DNA from: Hoyosella subflava DQS3-9A1
GTDB lineage: Bacteria > Actinomycetota > Actinomycetes > Mycobacteriales > Mycobacteriaceae
Length of the DNA: 64,000 nucleotides
Assembly (NCBI RefSeq): GCF_000214175.1
Contig: NC_015564.1
Location: 4,030,001-4,094,000 of the forward strand
Reading direction: 5' to 3'
In this document: in pieces, positions 28,706 through 37,678 of the stretch
Layout: each line of letters opens with the position of its first letter
Position numbering within the stretch: the stretch's first letter is position 1
The notes under the pieces: generated by a model
The model's database searches: none
Seen by the model: the letters and a program-made list of their open reading frames with translations, nothing else
What the model was told of the DNA's origin: nothing
Position numbers and translations under genes: made by a program

Positions 28706-30153
28706 TTAACGTTTCCACGCCTCGAGTTCGCGGCGAAACACCTTACCCGTCGCATTTCGCGGGAGTTCGTCGATGTAGATCACTTCACGCGGCGCCTTGT
28801 ATCGTGCGAGGTTGCCCTTCACACGATCATGTCGTCTTCGCGGCCATCGACGAACAAAAGCCCGTTGTTGTCGAAATGACCCACATCGCCGCTCGACAAC
28901 ATGCCGTCGATGACTTCCTTGTGCCGACCATCGGTGTAACCCGTGAAACTGAGTCCGCTCTTCACGAAGATTCGCCCGGTCACGTTGGGTTTCGTAATCG
29001 GCTGGTCGTCAGTGTCGTAGAGCGCGACACGGCACGCCACCGGCGGTCGTCCGGCCGTGCCCGGCGCGTACCGCAGTTCGGCTGGAGTGGCCACCGTCGC
29101 GACCGCGACTTCTGTCGACCCGTACAAGTTGTAAAGCACATCCCCGAATGCCTGTGCGGTTCGGCGGCACAAATCCGGTGACAGCGCAGAACCTGCGGCG
29201 AAGATGATTCGCAATGACGCCGTGTCGTGCTTCGCCAGCACGGTGGGCCCAAGATCCACGATTCGCTGAAGCATCGCCGGTACCAGGATCAGAGTGTCCG
29301 CCCTGTACCGGGCGACCTGAGCCACCGCGCGGGCGGCATCGAACCTGCGGTCCATGATTACCGTGCAACCGAGCGCGAGCGACAGCACGAACTGGGAGAG
29401 CCCGGTGCCGTGGAAGATCGGCGCGGCCATGTACGTTGTACCGCCCTCTTGCAGCGGGATCCGGTCGAGGAATTGAGCACTCGCGAGCACCGACGTGTGG
29501 TTGCGGGGCGCGCCTTTTGGTGTTCCTGTTGTGCCGCTCGTCAGGAGCACGAATCCACCCGGTGACTGGGGCGCTGTCACCCTCCCGCACGGATGTTCCG
29601 CGATCAGGTCTTTGAGGCGCGGTATCGCGGAATCAACTGGGTCACCATCATTTTCCCAGGCAAGGTAGCGCGACACAGAGTCCGGGAGGGCTGCTAGTAC
29701 TGTCTGGAATTCGGCGTCGTATACGACAGCGTTCACTCCCTCACGCGAGACAACTCCGGCAAGCTGTGGGCCGGCGAACCCGGTGTTCAACAGGACTAGC
29801 CTCGCGCCGATCTTGCCTGCCGCGAGCATGCTGACGACGAGTCCGCGATGGTCGCGGCACAGCGCGGCGACGGTACTCTCCGAGCCGAGACCACACGATG
29901 CCCAGGCGCGCGCAAGTGCGTTCGAATGCCGGTCCAGCCCTGCGTATGTCAAGGGGCCATCTTCGTCGATGAGCGCGATACGGTCGGGTCCCCGCAGCAG
30001 GGCATTGTGCATGGCCCCCACGAAGGGGCCGTAGGTGTGCGTCGCACGCAGTGTGCGCACACCGTTATCGAGGCGCCGAACTGGCACCAGGCCTGCTCCG
30101 TGGATGACCCTCACACTGCGCGCGAAATCGGTCAAAGCACGAATCCCCGTCAT
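28706..30153 (-). pseudogene. Acyl-CoA synthetase (FadD-type) disrupted by an internal deletion near the C-terminus
   Basis: From ATG 30153 (preceded by GGGGGAGAG) an AMP-binding enzyme reads for 444 residues. It has the P-loop LLTSGTTGTPKGAPRNH, AAPIFHGTGL, LYNLYGSTEV and FVDGREDDMIV. Right after that motif the frame hits TGA at 28819-28821. One base out of frame, and with no gap, the expected distal segment resumes: VKGNLARYKAPREV then ELPRNATGKVFRREL, to TAA at 28706-28708. About 58 codons normally lie between these points, including the GGENVFP-type hinge motif, so they were lost out of frame. The product has the core domain but not the C-terminal domain with the catalytic Lys. Confidence 0.88.
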
Positions 30154-30162
30154 CTCTCCCCC

Positions 30163-30981
30163 TCAGGAACCAGCAAGAAACGGCTGGACGATCGACACGA
30201 ACTTCGTCGGCCGATCTTGCTGCGGACAGTGCCCGCAGCGGTCTATGACTTCGACTCGCGAATGCTCTCCTTGCTGCAGTGAGCGGACGGACCGTGAGGG
30301 TGTGAGCAGATCATTTCTGCCCCACACCAGCAAATTCGGAACCTGCAAGTCACGAACGAGGTCCGCGACCGGGATATCGGAGAGTTCGCGAATCACGTCG
30401 CGTCCACGCGTGAGCAGGGCGAGAATCGCGGCGTCATCGACGTACGGCTCGGCGTAGGCGTTCCGGTCGAGGCGGGACAGCACCCGCATCCTCGTCGCGG
30501 CGAGGCTGTAAAGCACGGCAAGTGCGTGCCTGGACGCCGGTGTCGGGACAGCCCGCACCACCTGTCCCACAATCAGCTCACTGCGCCGCGAGAGTGCGTG
30601 CCGCCACAAAGCCGGAATTCCGGAAATACCCGGCATATCAGCGAGGACCACACGATCAACGAGGTCCGGGCGCCGCGACGCCACGAGGAGGGACACCACG
30701 GCACCCATCGAATTGCCGACAAGGCTCACTCTTCCGGGGCCGCCGCGCCGCTCGATGACCGAGGTGACAATCTCCTCGTAGGTATCGAAAAGCGGCGACG
30801 GCCAGAAGCGAGATCTACCGAAACCCGGGAAGTCGAGCGCGACCACTCGGGCCTGCGCCGCGAACTGCGGCATGACCTTGTTCCAGGTGTCCGCGTTGTC
30901 GGAGAACCCGTGAAGCAGCAGGACGAGGTCATCACCCTTCCCGCGTTCAATGGTGTGGACCTCGGTGAGGTTGGCTGTCAC
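30163..30981 (-). CDS. Alpha/beta hydrolase in the acyl-CoA catabolic operon
   Basis: A 272-residue alpha/beta-hydrolase-fold protein. LVLLLHGFSDNADTW holds the oxyanion HG motif and ALDFPGFGRS the next turn. The nucleophile Ser is in LVGNSMGAVVSLL, the acid in VWGRNDLLTP, and the His in IDRCGHCPQQDRP. Substrate not predictable; MhpC-like C-C hydrolases and lipases share the pattern. Its GTG overlaps the acyl-CoA dehydrogenase stop (GTGA), and the synthetase gene follows after 9 bases, so it is within the operon. Confidence 0.85.
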   Translation of the reverse strand: MTANLTEVHTIERGKGDDLVLLLHGFSDNADTWNKVMPQFAAQARVVALDFPGFGRSRFWPSPLFDTYEEIVTSVIERRGGPGRVSLVGNSMGAVVSLLVASRRPDLVDRVVLADMPGISGIPALWRHALSRRSELIVGQVVRAVPTPASRHALAVLYSLAATRMRVLSRLDRNAYAEPYVDDAAILALLTRGRDVIRELSDIPVADLVRDLQVPNLLVWGRNDLLTPSRSVRSLQQGEHSRVEVIDRCGHCPQQDRPTKFVSIVQPFLAGS

Positions 30982-33209
30982 CGTCCGCTTCCGGGCTCAG
31001 CGTCGCGCGGCAGACCCAGCATCCGCTCCCCGATTACATTGAGTTGCACCTCGGTAGTGCCGCCGTAGATGGTCGTCGCGCGGCCCGCTATGAGTTGCTC
31101 CATCGCCTTGTCACTGGGCTGTCCGGGAATCGACACTGCCCCAGCGGCGCCCAGTTCGGCGACCACAAACTCCGAAATCGCCTGGCCCAACGCCATCCCC
31201 AAGAGTTTGCCCACCGACGAGGTGGTGCTGACATCAGCCCCCGCTAACTGTTTGAGCACGACGCGAGAGCCAATCAGGTCGACAGCCTGACTCTCGGCGA
31301 TCAACTCGCCGATCTGAAAGCGTGCGTGCGAACTCAAGCCGCGGCCCTTCGCGAAAGCCAGGAGATCCTTATCGGTGGCGTATGCCTCCATCTTCTGGCT
31401 CAGCGCGACGCGCTCACCGGCGAGAGTCGTACGGGCAACATGCCAGCCGTCGTTGACCGCACCGACAACATGCTCGTCCGGAATAAACACCTCATCGAGG
31501 AACACTTCGTTGAACAGCGCTGAACCGGTCATTTCCCGCAGTGGCCGCACCGTCACGCCCGGTGTGGACATGTCGAGCACGAAGTACGTGATGCCCTGAT
31601 GTTTGGGTTTCGATGGGTCGGTCCGGGCGATCAGCATCGCCCATTCCGCGAATTGCGCGACAGTCGTCCAGATCTTCTGGCCGGTGACTTTCCAGCCTCC
31701 CTCGACCTTGAGCGCTTTTGTGCTGAGCGATGCCAGGTCGGAGCCTGCACCGGGCTCGGAGAACAGCTGACACCACACGGTGTCGCCCCGCAAGGTGGGG
31801 ACAACCAGCTCCTGCTTCTGCTTCTCGGTGCCGTGCGCGACGATCGCCTGCACCGCCCAGCCACCCATGAGGAGCTGTGGCATCGCGATTCCCTGGGCCT
31901 GGATTTCCTGTGCGATGACAATCTGCTCAAGCGGAGAAGCGCCGCGCCCATAGGGTTTCGGCAAGTGCGGCTGTACCCAGCCGCCGTCACCGAGTGCGAT
32001 CAGCTGCTCATCCTCATCCTCGATACCCGCGACCTCGTGCAGTTCACCGCGGATGTGCTCGCGGATCTCCTCAGCTTCGTCAGGCAGTTCGATTTCAGAG
32101 CCGCGGGCAATGCCGTCGAGAGCCTGCGCCGCCACCCTGTGGGCACGGTCCTCACGCGTCCCGAACACGCTGCGGATTGCTAGCGCACGCCGGTAGTACA
32201 GGTGCGCGTCGTGTTCCCAGGTGAAGCCGATGCCACCATGCACCTGAATGCAGTCCTGTGCAACCTCCACGGCGGCATCGGGCACGATGACCGCTGCCAC
32301 GTCAGCCGCGAAATCCGCTGTGTCATCACCTTTGTCGATCGCGCTTGCCGCGTCCCAGATAACAGCGCGCGCCTTCTCCAGGGCGACACCCATTTGCGCG
32401 CACTTGTGCTTTACGCCCTGGAACTGGCCGATGGGGCGGCCGAACTGGACCCGGGTTTTCGCGTATTCCGCTGCTGTCGAAACACACCAGGACATGACTC
32501 CCAATGCTTCGGCGCCCAGAATCACGGCAGCGAGCGATTCGCCGCGCGACGGTGACAGTCCCTCGAGCACACGGTCGGCGCTGATTTCGGCTCCAGCAGC
32601 CTCTACTCGCGCGGAGCCCCGCAACAGGTCGATGCTGTCCTGCGGGATTATCTTGAGGTCACTCGAGTCAACGGCGATCCAGCGGTCATCTGTTCCGATT
32701 GTCACGGGAATCACCACGACGTCTGCGTGCTCTGCGCCGATCACGGCATCGGCGTGGCCCGAGAGGATGATGCCGTCGCCGCTCCGCTCTGCGGTGAAGT
32801 TAGTGAACCGTCCGGGCAGGGCCGCTGCACCGATCACTGAACCGTCTGCTAGCCCTGGGAGGAGTTCGATGCCCGCTTTGGCGTCGGCGGCAGCGATGAG
32901 CGCGCTCGCCACCACGGTGGGCACGAACGGCCCGGGAGCGACATGGCGGCCCAGCGCCTCTATCGCGACGGCGAGTGTGAGAACGCCGACGCCGCTTCCC
33001 CCGTGCTCTTCAGGGATATGAAGTCCAAGGAGGTCTTGCCCCTGCAGAGCCTGCCAGAACGGCGGTAGCTTCTCTTCCCTTGGAGCCTCCACTGCTTCGC
33101 GAACCTGCTCAGCCACGATATGGCGTTCAGCGAACGCAGCGACTGAGTCAGCAAGTGCGCGATGCTCTTCCGTGAGACCGAGCCCTAATTCGTAGGTGTT
33201 GCGTGCCAT
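30978..33209 (-). CDS. Fused tandem acyl-CoA dehydrogenase (FadE6/FadE34-like)
   Basis: A 743-residue flavoprotein with two acyl-CoA dehydrogenase modules. Module 1 (about 1-370) has LGLTEEHRALADSVAAF and ALGVMSWCVSTAAEYAKTRVQFGRP, and ends with VHGGIGFTWEHDAHLYYRRA. Module 2 (about 390-743) has CQLFSEPGAGSDLASL, WTTVAQFAEWAMLIARTD and the terminal TIYGGTTEVQLNVIGERMLG. Single-module enzymes are about 390 residues. Related fused FadE proteins act on bulky or branched acyl-CoAs in mycobacteria. The ATG at 33209 is 10 bases past the SDR stop. Confidence 0.9.
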   Translation of the reverse strand: MARNTYELGLGLTEEHRALADSVAAFAERHIVAEQVREAVEAPREEKLPPFWQALQGQDLLGLHIPEEHGGSGVGVLTLAVAIEALGRHVAPGPFVPTVVASALIAAADAKAGIELLPGLADGSVIGAAALPGRFTNFTAERSGDGIILSGHADAVIGAEHADVVVIPVTIGTDDRWIAVDSSDLKIIPQDSIDLLRGSARVEAAGAEISADRVLEGLSPSRGESLAAVILGAEALGVMSWCVSTAAEYAKTRVQFGRPIGQFQGVKHKCAQMGVALEKARAVIWDAASAIDKGDDTADFAADVAAVIVPDAAVEVAQDCIQVHGGIGFTWEHDAHLYYRRALAIRSVFGTREDRAHRVAAQALDGIARGSEIELPDEAEEIREHIRGELHEVAGIEDEDEQLIALGDGGWVQPHLPKPYGRGASPLEQIVIAQEIQAQGIAMPQLLMGGWAVQAIVAHGTEKQKQELVVPTLRGDTVWCQLFSEPGAGSDLASLSTKALKVEGGWKVTGQKIWTTVAQFAEWAMLIARTDPSKPKHQGITYFVLDMSTPGVTVRPLREMTGSALFNEVFLDEVFIPDEHVVGAVNDGWHVARTTLAGERVALSQKMEAYATDKDLLAFAKGRGLSSHARFQIGELIAESQAVDLIGSRVVLKQLAGADVSTTSSVGKLLGMALGQAISEFVVAELGAAGAVSIPGQPSDKAMEQLIAGRATTIYGGTTEVQLNVIGERMLGLPRDAEPGSGR

Positions 33210-33219
33210 GTCAGGCCTC

Positions 33220-34089
33220 CTATCCCAGCCGCTCGGCAAGTTCGGTGACCGTCCATGGACCTTCGGCTTCGATGGTTTCGCCAGCGCTCCAGCCCTGCAA
33301 TTCAGTGATGGCGCCGCCCTGCACGGCGTAAACCTTGCCCGTGAGCTTGCATTCCGCGCTGGCTAGCCGCGCCACTAGCGGGGAAATGTTCGCTGGACTG
33401 AACGCGTCGAATTCCCCTTCAGGGACTTCTTCAGCGAATAGAGCGCCCATACCCGGAGTGGCCAGCGTGAGGCGCGTGCGAGCAATCGGTGCGATCGCAT
33501 TTACCCGAACACCAAACCGGTCAAGTTCGTCCGCCGCGACGAGCGTCAGCGCCGCGATGCCCGCTTTGGCCGCACCGTAATTGCTTTGACCCGCGTTCGG
33601 CATGAACGTTCCCGACGCGGAAGAGGTGTTGATGACTGAACCGTTGACCTGATTTCCGGCCTTGGTCTGCGCCTTCCAGTACGCGGCAGCGTGCCGGAGC
33701 GGCGCGGCGTGCCCCTTGAGGTGCACGGCGATCACCGCGTCCCACTGGTTCTCCTCCATACCGGCGAGGTAGGCGTCCCGCAGGATGCCCGCGTTGTTGA
33801 CCAGCACGTCGAGGCGACCGAACTCGTCGATCGCCTGCTCGACCATTTCGGCCGCGCCGTCCCAGGTCGCAACATTGTTCGTGTTCGCGACAGCTTTCCC
33901 TCCTGCCGCGGTGATCTCGTTGACAACCTGCTGCGCTGGACCCGCATCAGTGCCGGTCCCGTCGTTCGCGCCGCCGAGGTCGTTCACGACGACACTCGCG
34001 CCTTCGCGGGCGAAAAGCAGGGCGTGCTCGCGGCCGATGCCGCGACCAGCGCCCGTGATGATCGCCACGCGGCCTTCCAGGGATCCCAT
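33220..34089 (-). CDS. Short-chain dehydrogenase, 3-hydroxyacyl-CoA dehydrogenase-like (HSD4A-type)
   Basis: A 289-residue SDR. TGAGRGIGREHA is the NAD-binding glycine motif, VVVNDLGG the acidic discriminator, and NNAGILRD the NNAG motif. YGAAKAGIAAL holds the catalytic YxxxK with an upstream Ser in INTSSASG. The opening G-S-L-E-G-R-V-A-I-I and the C-terminal GGAITELQGWS resemble 17-beta-HSD type 4-like enzymes that oxidise 3-hydroxyacyl-CoA, a role that fits the operon. ATG 34089 is the natural start. Confidence 0.88.
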   Translation of the reverse strand: MGSLEGRVAIITGAGRGIGREHALLFAREGASVVVNDLGGANDGTGTDAGPAQQVVNEITAAGGKAVANTNNVATWDGAAEMVEQAIDEFGRLDVLVNNAGILRDAYLAGMEENQWDAVIAVHLKGHAAPLRHAAAYWKAQTKAGNQVNGSVINTSSASGTFMPNAGQSNYGAAKAGIAALTLVAADELDRFGVRVNAIAPIARTRLTLATPGMGALFAEEVPEGEFDAFSPANISPLVARLASAECKLTGKVYAVQGGAITELQGWSAGETIEAEGPWTVTELAERLG

Positions 34090-34135
34090 GATGTCTCGTA
34101 ACTCCTTGTTGAGGCTGAAGTTTGGGTGGTTGCAG

Positions 34136-34996
34136 TCACGACAGGACGACGAGTCCGTCCTTCAGAACGACGTCGTCCCCGACAGTGGTCTCGTAAGCGA
34201 AGGTGCCGTTTCCCGCCTGCCAGAAGCGGGTACTGATGTCCTGGCCAGGAAGTACCGGTTTGGCGAACCGCACCGCCAAGCGGCGCATTCGCTCGGTTTC
34301 ACCGTCAGCAAGTTCCGTGAGCGCCGCCCACGAGGTGAACGCCAACGTGCAGAGACCGTGATTGATGATCCCCGGAAGACCCGACATGCGCGCGATCTCT
34401 TCGTCGAGGTGGATCGGCATCGGATCACCGGATGCCGGCGAGTAGCGGAAAGTCTGGTCCTCGTCGATGTGCTGCCCCACCTCGACCGCGGGGGCCTGTT
34501 CGCGGAGTGACTCGCTGAATCGGTGCTCGGGCGCCTTCTCGCCGATAGCGGATCCCGCATCGACTTTCCTGAAGAATGCCGTCATCCATTGTTCGTTGAC
34601 GAGTTCACCGTCGTCCGCGCGGGTTTCCGCGTAGATCACGACTGTCGAGCCATTATCTCGGCCCGTGAAGCCAATCGGTTTCGCCCTGACAGCAAGGTGA
34701 TCGCCAGGGTAAATCGGTCGATGGAAGTGGAAGTCTTGCTCCCCGTGGACGAGCTTCATCAAAAGCTCCACGGGGGCAACAGACAGCGCAGCTGGTGCCA
34801 TCGACATGAACACTGGCACGACGGCGAACACCGGCGGCGCGATTTCACCGCGCCGGTGCCGCTCGATGGGGTCATTCGTCGCTTCGGCGTATTCCGCGAT
34901 GCGCTCCCCTGTCACTTCGAATCGTTCGACGTCGGTCCATTCGCCGAGCCCGGACGCGTCAAATGTGACTGCGGTTGTGTTTGCGGCTGCGCTCAT
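34136..34996 (-). CDS. MaoC-type double-hotdog enoyl-CoA hydratase (HSD4B/HtdY-like)
   Basis: A 286-residue (R)-specific hydratase with an N-terminal degenerate hotdog and a C-terminal MaoC domain. The hydratase-2 motif is seen in FRYSPASGDPMPIHLDEEIARM (Asp and His catalytic positions) followed by LPGIINHGLCTLAF. Length and layout match mycobacterial HSD4B/HtdY enzymes. It would hydrate the enoyl-CoA made by the fused dehydrogenase for oxidation by the SDR. It starts 5 bases after the SRPBCC gene. Confidence 0.88.
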   Translation of the reverse strand: MSAAANTTAVTFDASGLGEWTDVERFEVTGERIAEYAEATNDPIERHRRGEIAPPVFAVVPVFMSMAPAALSVAPVELLMKLVHGEQDFHFHRPIYPGDHLAVRAKPIGFTGRDNGSTVVIYAETRADDGELVNEQWMTAFFRKVDAGSAIGEKAPEHRFSESLREQAPAVEVGQHIDEDQTFRYSPASGDPMPIHLDEEIARMSGLPGIINHGLCTLAFTSWAALTELADGETERMRRLAVRFAKPVLPGQDISTRFWQAGNGTFAYETTVGDDVVLKDGLVVLS

Positions 34997-35001
34997 CGGG
35001 C

Positions 35002-35433
35002 TCAGGAAACCAGTTCGCTGAACTTCTCGATGGATTCATCGAGATCGGCTTGCGCATGCTTCGCCACAGCTTTGCCGATCGGTCCGACGATCATCGCGCC
35101 GTTGAACGATGCGTCGATCGTCGCTTGGGTTCCTTCACCTTCAGGCTCGACCCCGAAGGAGATGTCGACCTTCACGCCAGCCATGCCGGTGCCGGTGATG
35201 CGCACATGGCTGAGTTCTTCGAACTCTTCGACAGTCCACTCGATTTTGTTCGCCATTCCCATTACGGAGATGACCTGGGTGATCTGTGTTCCCTGGCCGG
35301 GCGATTCAGGCAGTTCGCTCTTCCACTTGACGTGCATCTTCAGCCACTCGTCCCAGCGCGAGAGGTCAAGTAGGGCTGCCCAGCCCTTTTCCGGCGGAAC
35401 GGGGATAAATTTGGTGACGGACACTGATGCCAT
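35002..35433 (-). CDS. SRPBCC (START/Bet v 1-like) ligand-binding protein
   Basis: A 143-residue single-domain protein with the SRPBCC pattern: VSVTKFIPVPPEKGWAALLD, then DLSRWDEWLKM, a strand-rich middle, and a C-terminal helix AVAKHAQADLDESIEKFSEL. Such proteins bind hydrophobic ligands; in this operon it may carry or stabilise an acyl or polycyclic intermediate. It lies between the thiolase and the MaoC hydratase genes. No enzymatic residues can be claimed. Confidence 0.82.
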   Translation of the reverse strand: MASVSVTKFIPVPPEKGWAALLDLSRWDEWLKMHVKWKSELPESPGQGTQITQVISVMGMANKIEWTVEEFEELSHVRITGTGMAGVKVDISFGVEPEGEGTQATIDASFNGAMIVGPIGKAVAKHAQADLDESIEKFSELVS

Positions 35434-35468
35434 GATGGTCTCCTGATGTGTGTTTGAGGGTGGGTTAT

Positions 35469-36662
35469 TTAGCGTTCGGCAGGCCGGTAAGCGGTGACGA
35501 CAACCGCGCCGCCGAGCCCGATGTTGTGCTGAAGCGCGATCTTCGCGTCGGCGACCTGTCTCTTGTCAGCTTTGCCGCGAAGCTGCCAGGTGAGTTCTGC
35601 GCACTGCGCGAGTCCAGTCGCACCCAGTGGGTGGCCCTTGGAGATAAGCCCCCCGGAGGGGTTCACGACCCAGCGTCCGCCGTACGTTGTGTCGTCGTTG
35701 TCGACGAGCTTTCCGCCTTCACCTTCCGCGCACAGTCCCAGCGCTTCATAGGTGATCAGCTCGTTGCTCGAGAAGCAGTCGTGCAGTTCGATGACGTCTA
35801 CTTCGTCGGGTCCGATTCCTGCCTGCTCATAGACTTTCCGCGCCGCTGTCCGGGTCATGTCCGCGCCGACGAGGGTGAGGGCGCTTTGTGCATCGAACGT
35901 GGAACTCAGGTCGGTGACCATAGCCTGGCCGACGATTTCTACCGCGTACCTGCCGAGACCATGGTCGTCAACGAACTTTTCGCTGGCGAGGATCGCTGCG
36001 CCCGCGCCGTCCGACGTCGGTGAACATTGCAGTTTCGTCAGCGGAGAGTAGATCTCCTTCGAGTTCAGCACCTCTTCTAGGGTGTACTCATCCTGGAATT
36101 GCGCATAGGGGTTGTTCTGAGAGTGCCGGTGGTTCTTCACACCGATCTTGGCGAATTGCTCGGCTGTTGTGCCGTACTTCTCCATGTGCTCGCGGCCCGC
36201 CGCTCCGAACATGTAGGGCGCGGGCGGCAGCGCGAACTCCTGCAGTTCCGCGAGCGCAAGCAGGTGACGCATCATCGGCTGCTCGCGGTCGTCATACGTC
36301 GAGCCCAGTGAACCTGGCTGCATCTTTTCGAATCCGAGCGCGAGCGTGCAGTCCGCGAGACCACCCCTTATGGCCTGCGCGGCGAGGAATAGGGCAGCTG
36401 AGCCGGTGGAGCAGTTGTTGTTGACGTTCACGATCGGAATGCCCGTCATTCCGAGTTCGTAGATCGCCCGCTGCCCCGATGTCGACTCCCCGTAGACATA
36501 TCCGGCGTAGGCCTGTTCAACCTCGTTGTATGCGATCCCGGCGTCATCGAGTGCTTTGATCCCCGCGGTGCGCGCCATGTCTGGGTAGTCCCACTCCACG
36601 GCGCCCGGCTTCTCAAATTTCGTCATCCCTACTCCGATGACGAAAACCCTGTTCTGCGACAT
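35469..36662 (-). CDS. SCP-x-type thiolase / lipid-transfer protein
   Basis: A 397-residue thiolase-superfamily enzyme without an SCP2 domain. The nucleophilic Cys is in [15 protein letters not shown], and [17 protein letters not shown] and [18 protein letters not shown] hold the active-site His and GHP motif. The C-terminal Cys motif is replaced by [11 protein letters not shown], as is normal in the SCP-x/Ltp branch. It should perform the thiolytic or retro-aldol cleavage that ends the operon's pathway. The first gene of the operon, facing the divergent TetR gene. ATG 36662 is preferred to the longer frame from 36692. Confidence 0.9.
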   Translation of the reverse strand: MSQNRVFVIGVGMTKFEKPGAVEWDYPDMARTAGIKALDDAGIAYNEVEQAYAGYVYGESTSGQRAIYELGMTGIPIVNVNNNCSTGSAALFLAAQAIRGGLADCTLALGFEKMQPGSLGSTYDDREQPMMRHLLALAELQEFALPPAPYMFGAAGREHMEKYGTTAEQFAKIGVKNHRHSQNNPYAQFQDEYTLEEVLNSKEIYSPLTKLQCSPTSDGAGAAILASEKFVDDHGLGRYAVEIVGQAMVTDLSSTFDAQSALTLVGADMTRTAARKVYEQAGIGPDEVDVIELHDCFSSNELITYEALGLCAEGEGGKLVDNDDTTYGGRWVVNPSGGLISKGHPLGATGLAQCAELTWQLRGKADKRQVADAKIALQHNIGLGGAVVVTAYRPAER

Positions 36663-36723
36663 TGCACGAACTCCCTGATCATCGGCGCCCATCTGTGTGG
36701 GACGCGGTGTATCAGTAATGTAG

Positions 36724-36742
36724 GTGATTCAAACTGTCTCAC
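36724..36742. promoter_or_regulatory. Candidate TetR operator, 19-bp palindrome
   Basis: The 19 bases fit GTGA-N2-CA-N3-TG-N2-TCAC, symmetric about position 36733. It lies between the divergent thiolase and tetR starts and just upstream of a TATTCT hexamer at 36760-36765 used by tetR. That position suits an autoregulating TetR repressor that also controls the catabolic operon. Confidence 0.5.
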
Positions 36743-36771
36743 ACAAGTAGGTTGGCGGATATTCTTTGAAC

Positions 36772-37485
36772 GTGTCGCAGAAACCAGCAAAAGATTCCGC
36801 ATCCGAGGACCGGCGTGCGGTGCGGTGGGAAGCACACAAGGAACGGCGCCGCCTCCGCATCCTGGAAGGCGCTGTCGCCGCAGTCGAGGAACTGGGGCCC
36901 GACGTCGGGGTGGGCGAGATCGCGAAACGCTCCGGCGTCACCCGCGCGGTCATCTACCGTTTCTTCCGCGACCGCGCCGACCTCGATTTTCAGATCAGAA
37001 CCCACATCGCTGACGAGGTTGTAGCGGGCCTCATGCCGACCTTCACGCTCGACGACACCGCCGAGTTACTCATTCAGCGTGCAATCCACACGTACATCGA
37101 GTGGACGAAGCGGCACCCCAACCTGCACCAATTCGTGGGGCGACGATCCTCGCGGGACGGTTCACGCGGCCCGGACGTCGCCACTGGCGCAAAGACCGCG
37201 ATGGCGCTGCAGGTCAGCCAGATGTTCACCATGGCCCTGGCGATCGCAGACCGCGAGACCGACGTCGCGGAACCGCTGGCATTCGCACTTGTCGGCCTGG
37301 TCGACTCGACAGTGAACCGCTGGCGCCGCCAGAAGGGCAAAGGGATGACCGCCGAGCGTCTCGAAACCCTCCTTGCCCAGTGGATTTGGCAACTCATCGC
37401 GATCAACATGGAGGGCGTCGGCGTAACAATCGCCCCAGACGTTCCCGTAGCGGAGGCGATCAGCCAGCTGTCAGAAAGCGCGTGA
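36772..37485 (+). CDS. TetR-family regulator of the acyl-CoA catabolic operon
   Basis: A 237-residue TetR protein. The HTH is at about residues 28-72 (RRRLRILEGAVAAVEELGP, then IAKRSGVTRAVIYRFFRDRAD), with an all-helical C-terminal ligand domain. I start at GTG 36772. A TATTCT box ends 6 bases upstream, which suggests a leaderless transcript starting at the GTG and rules out the TTG at 36766. It is divergent from the thiolase-to-FadD operon, over a palindrome at 36724-36742. The ligand is probably an acyl-CoA or its precursor; that is inference. Confidence 0.87.
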   Translation: MSQKPAKDSASEDRRAVRWEAHKERRRLRILEGAVAAVEELGPDVGVGEIAKRSGVTRAVIYRFFRDRADLDFQIRTHIADEVVAGLMPTFTLDDTAELLIQRAIHTYIEWTKRHPNLHQFVGRRSSRDGSRGPDVATGAKTAMALQVSQMFTMALAIADRETDVAEPLAFALVGLVDSTVNRWRRQKGKGMTAERLETLLAQWIWQLIAINMEGVGVTIAPDVPVAEAISQLSESA

Positions 37486-37518
37486 GCGTTAACCTCTAGC
37501 GGCAGCACGCCATGCCGA

Positions 37519-37579
37519 CCGCCCACCTCTGCGCGACAACCGGCCGACCAGACGCGGGTTGTCGCTCGCAGGTGGGCGG
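37519..37579. terminator. Long hairpin between convergent tetR and enoyl-CoA hydratase genes
   Basis: Arms 37519-37541 and 37557-37579 (23 bases each) match as inverted repeats at 20 positions, with a mismatch bubble in the middle and a 15-base loop. It sits in the 193-base gap between two convergent genes, so a bidirectional T-less terminator is the simplest reading. Confidence 0.6.
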
Positions 37580-37678
37580 GTAGCTATTCACTTCTCGTGC
37601 GCCGCTCGCATCCTCCAGGACAAAACTTGCGCACAGACGGGCTGATCGCCCCCCGATAGTCACGGCCCGGGTCGCAGG

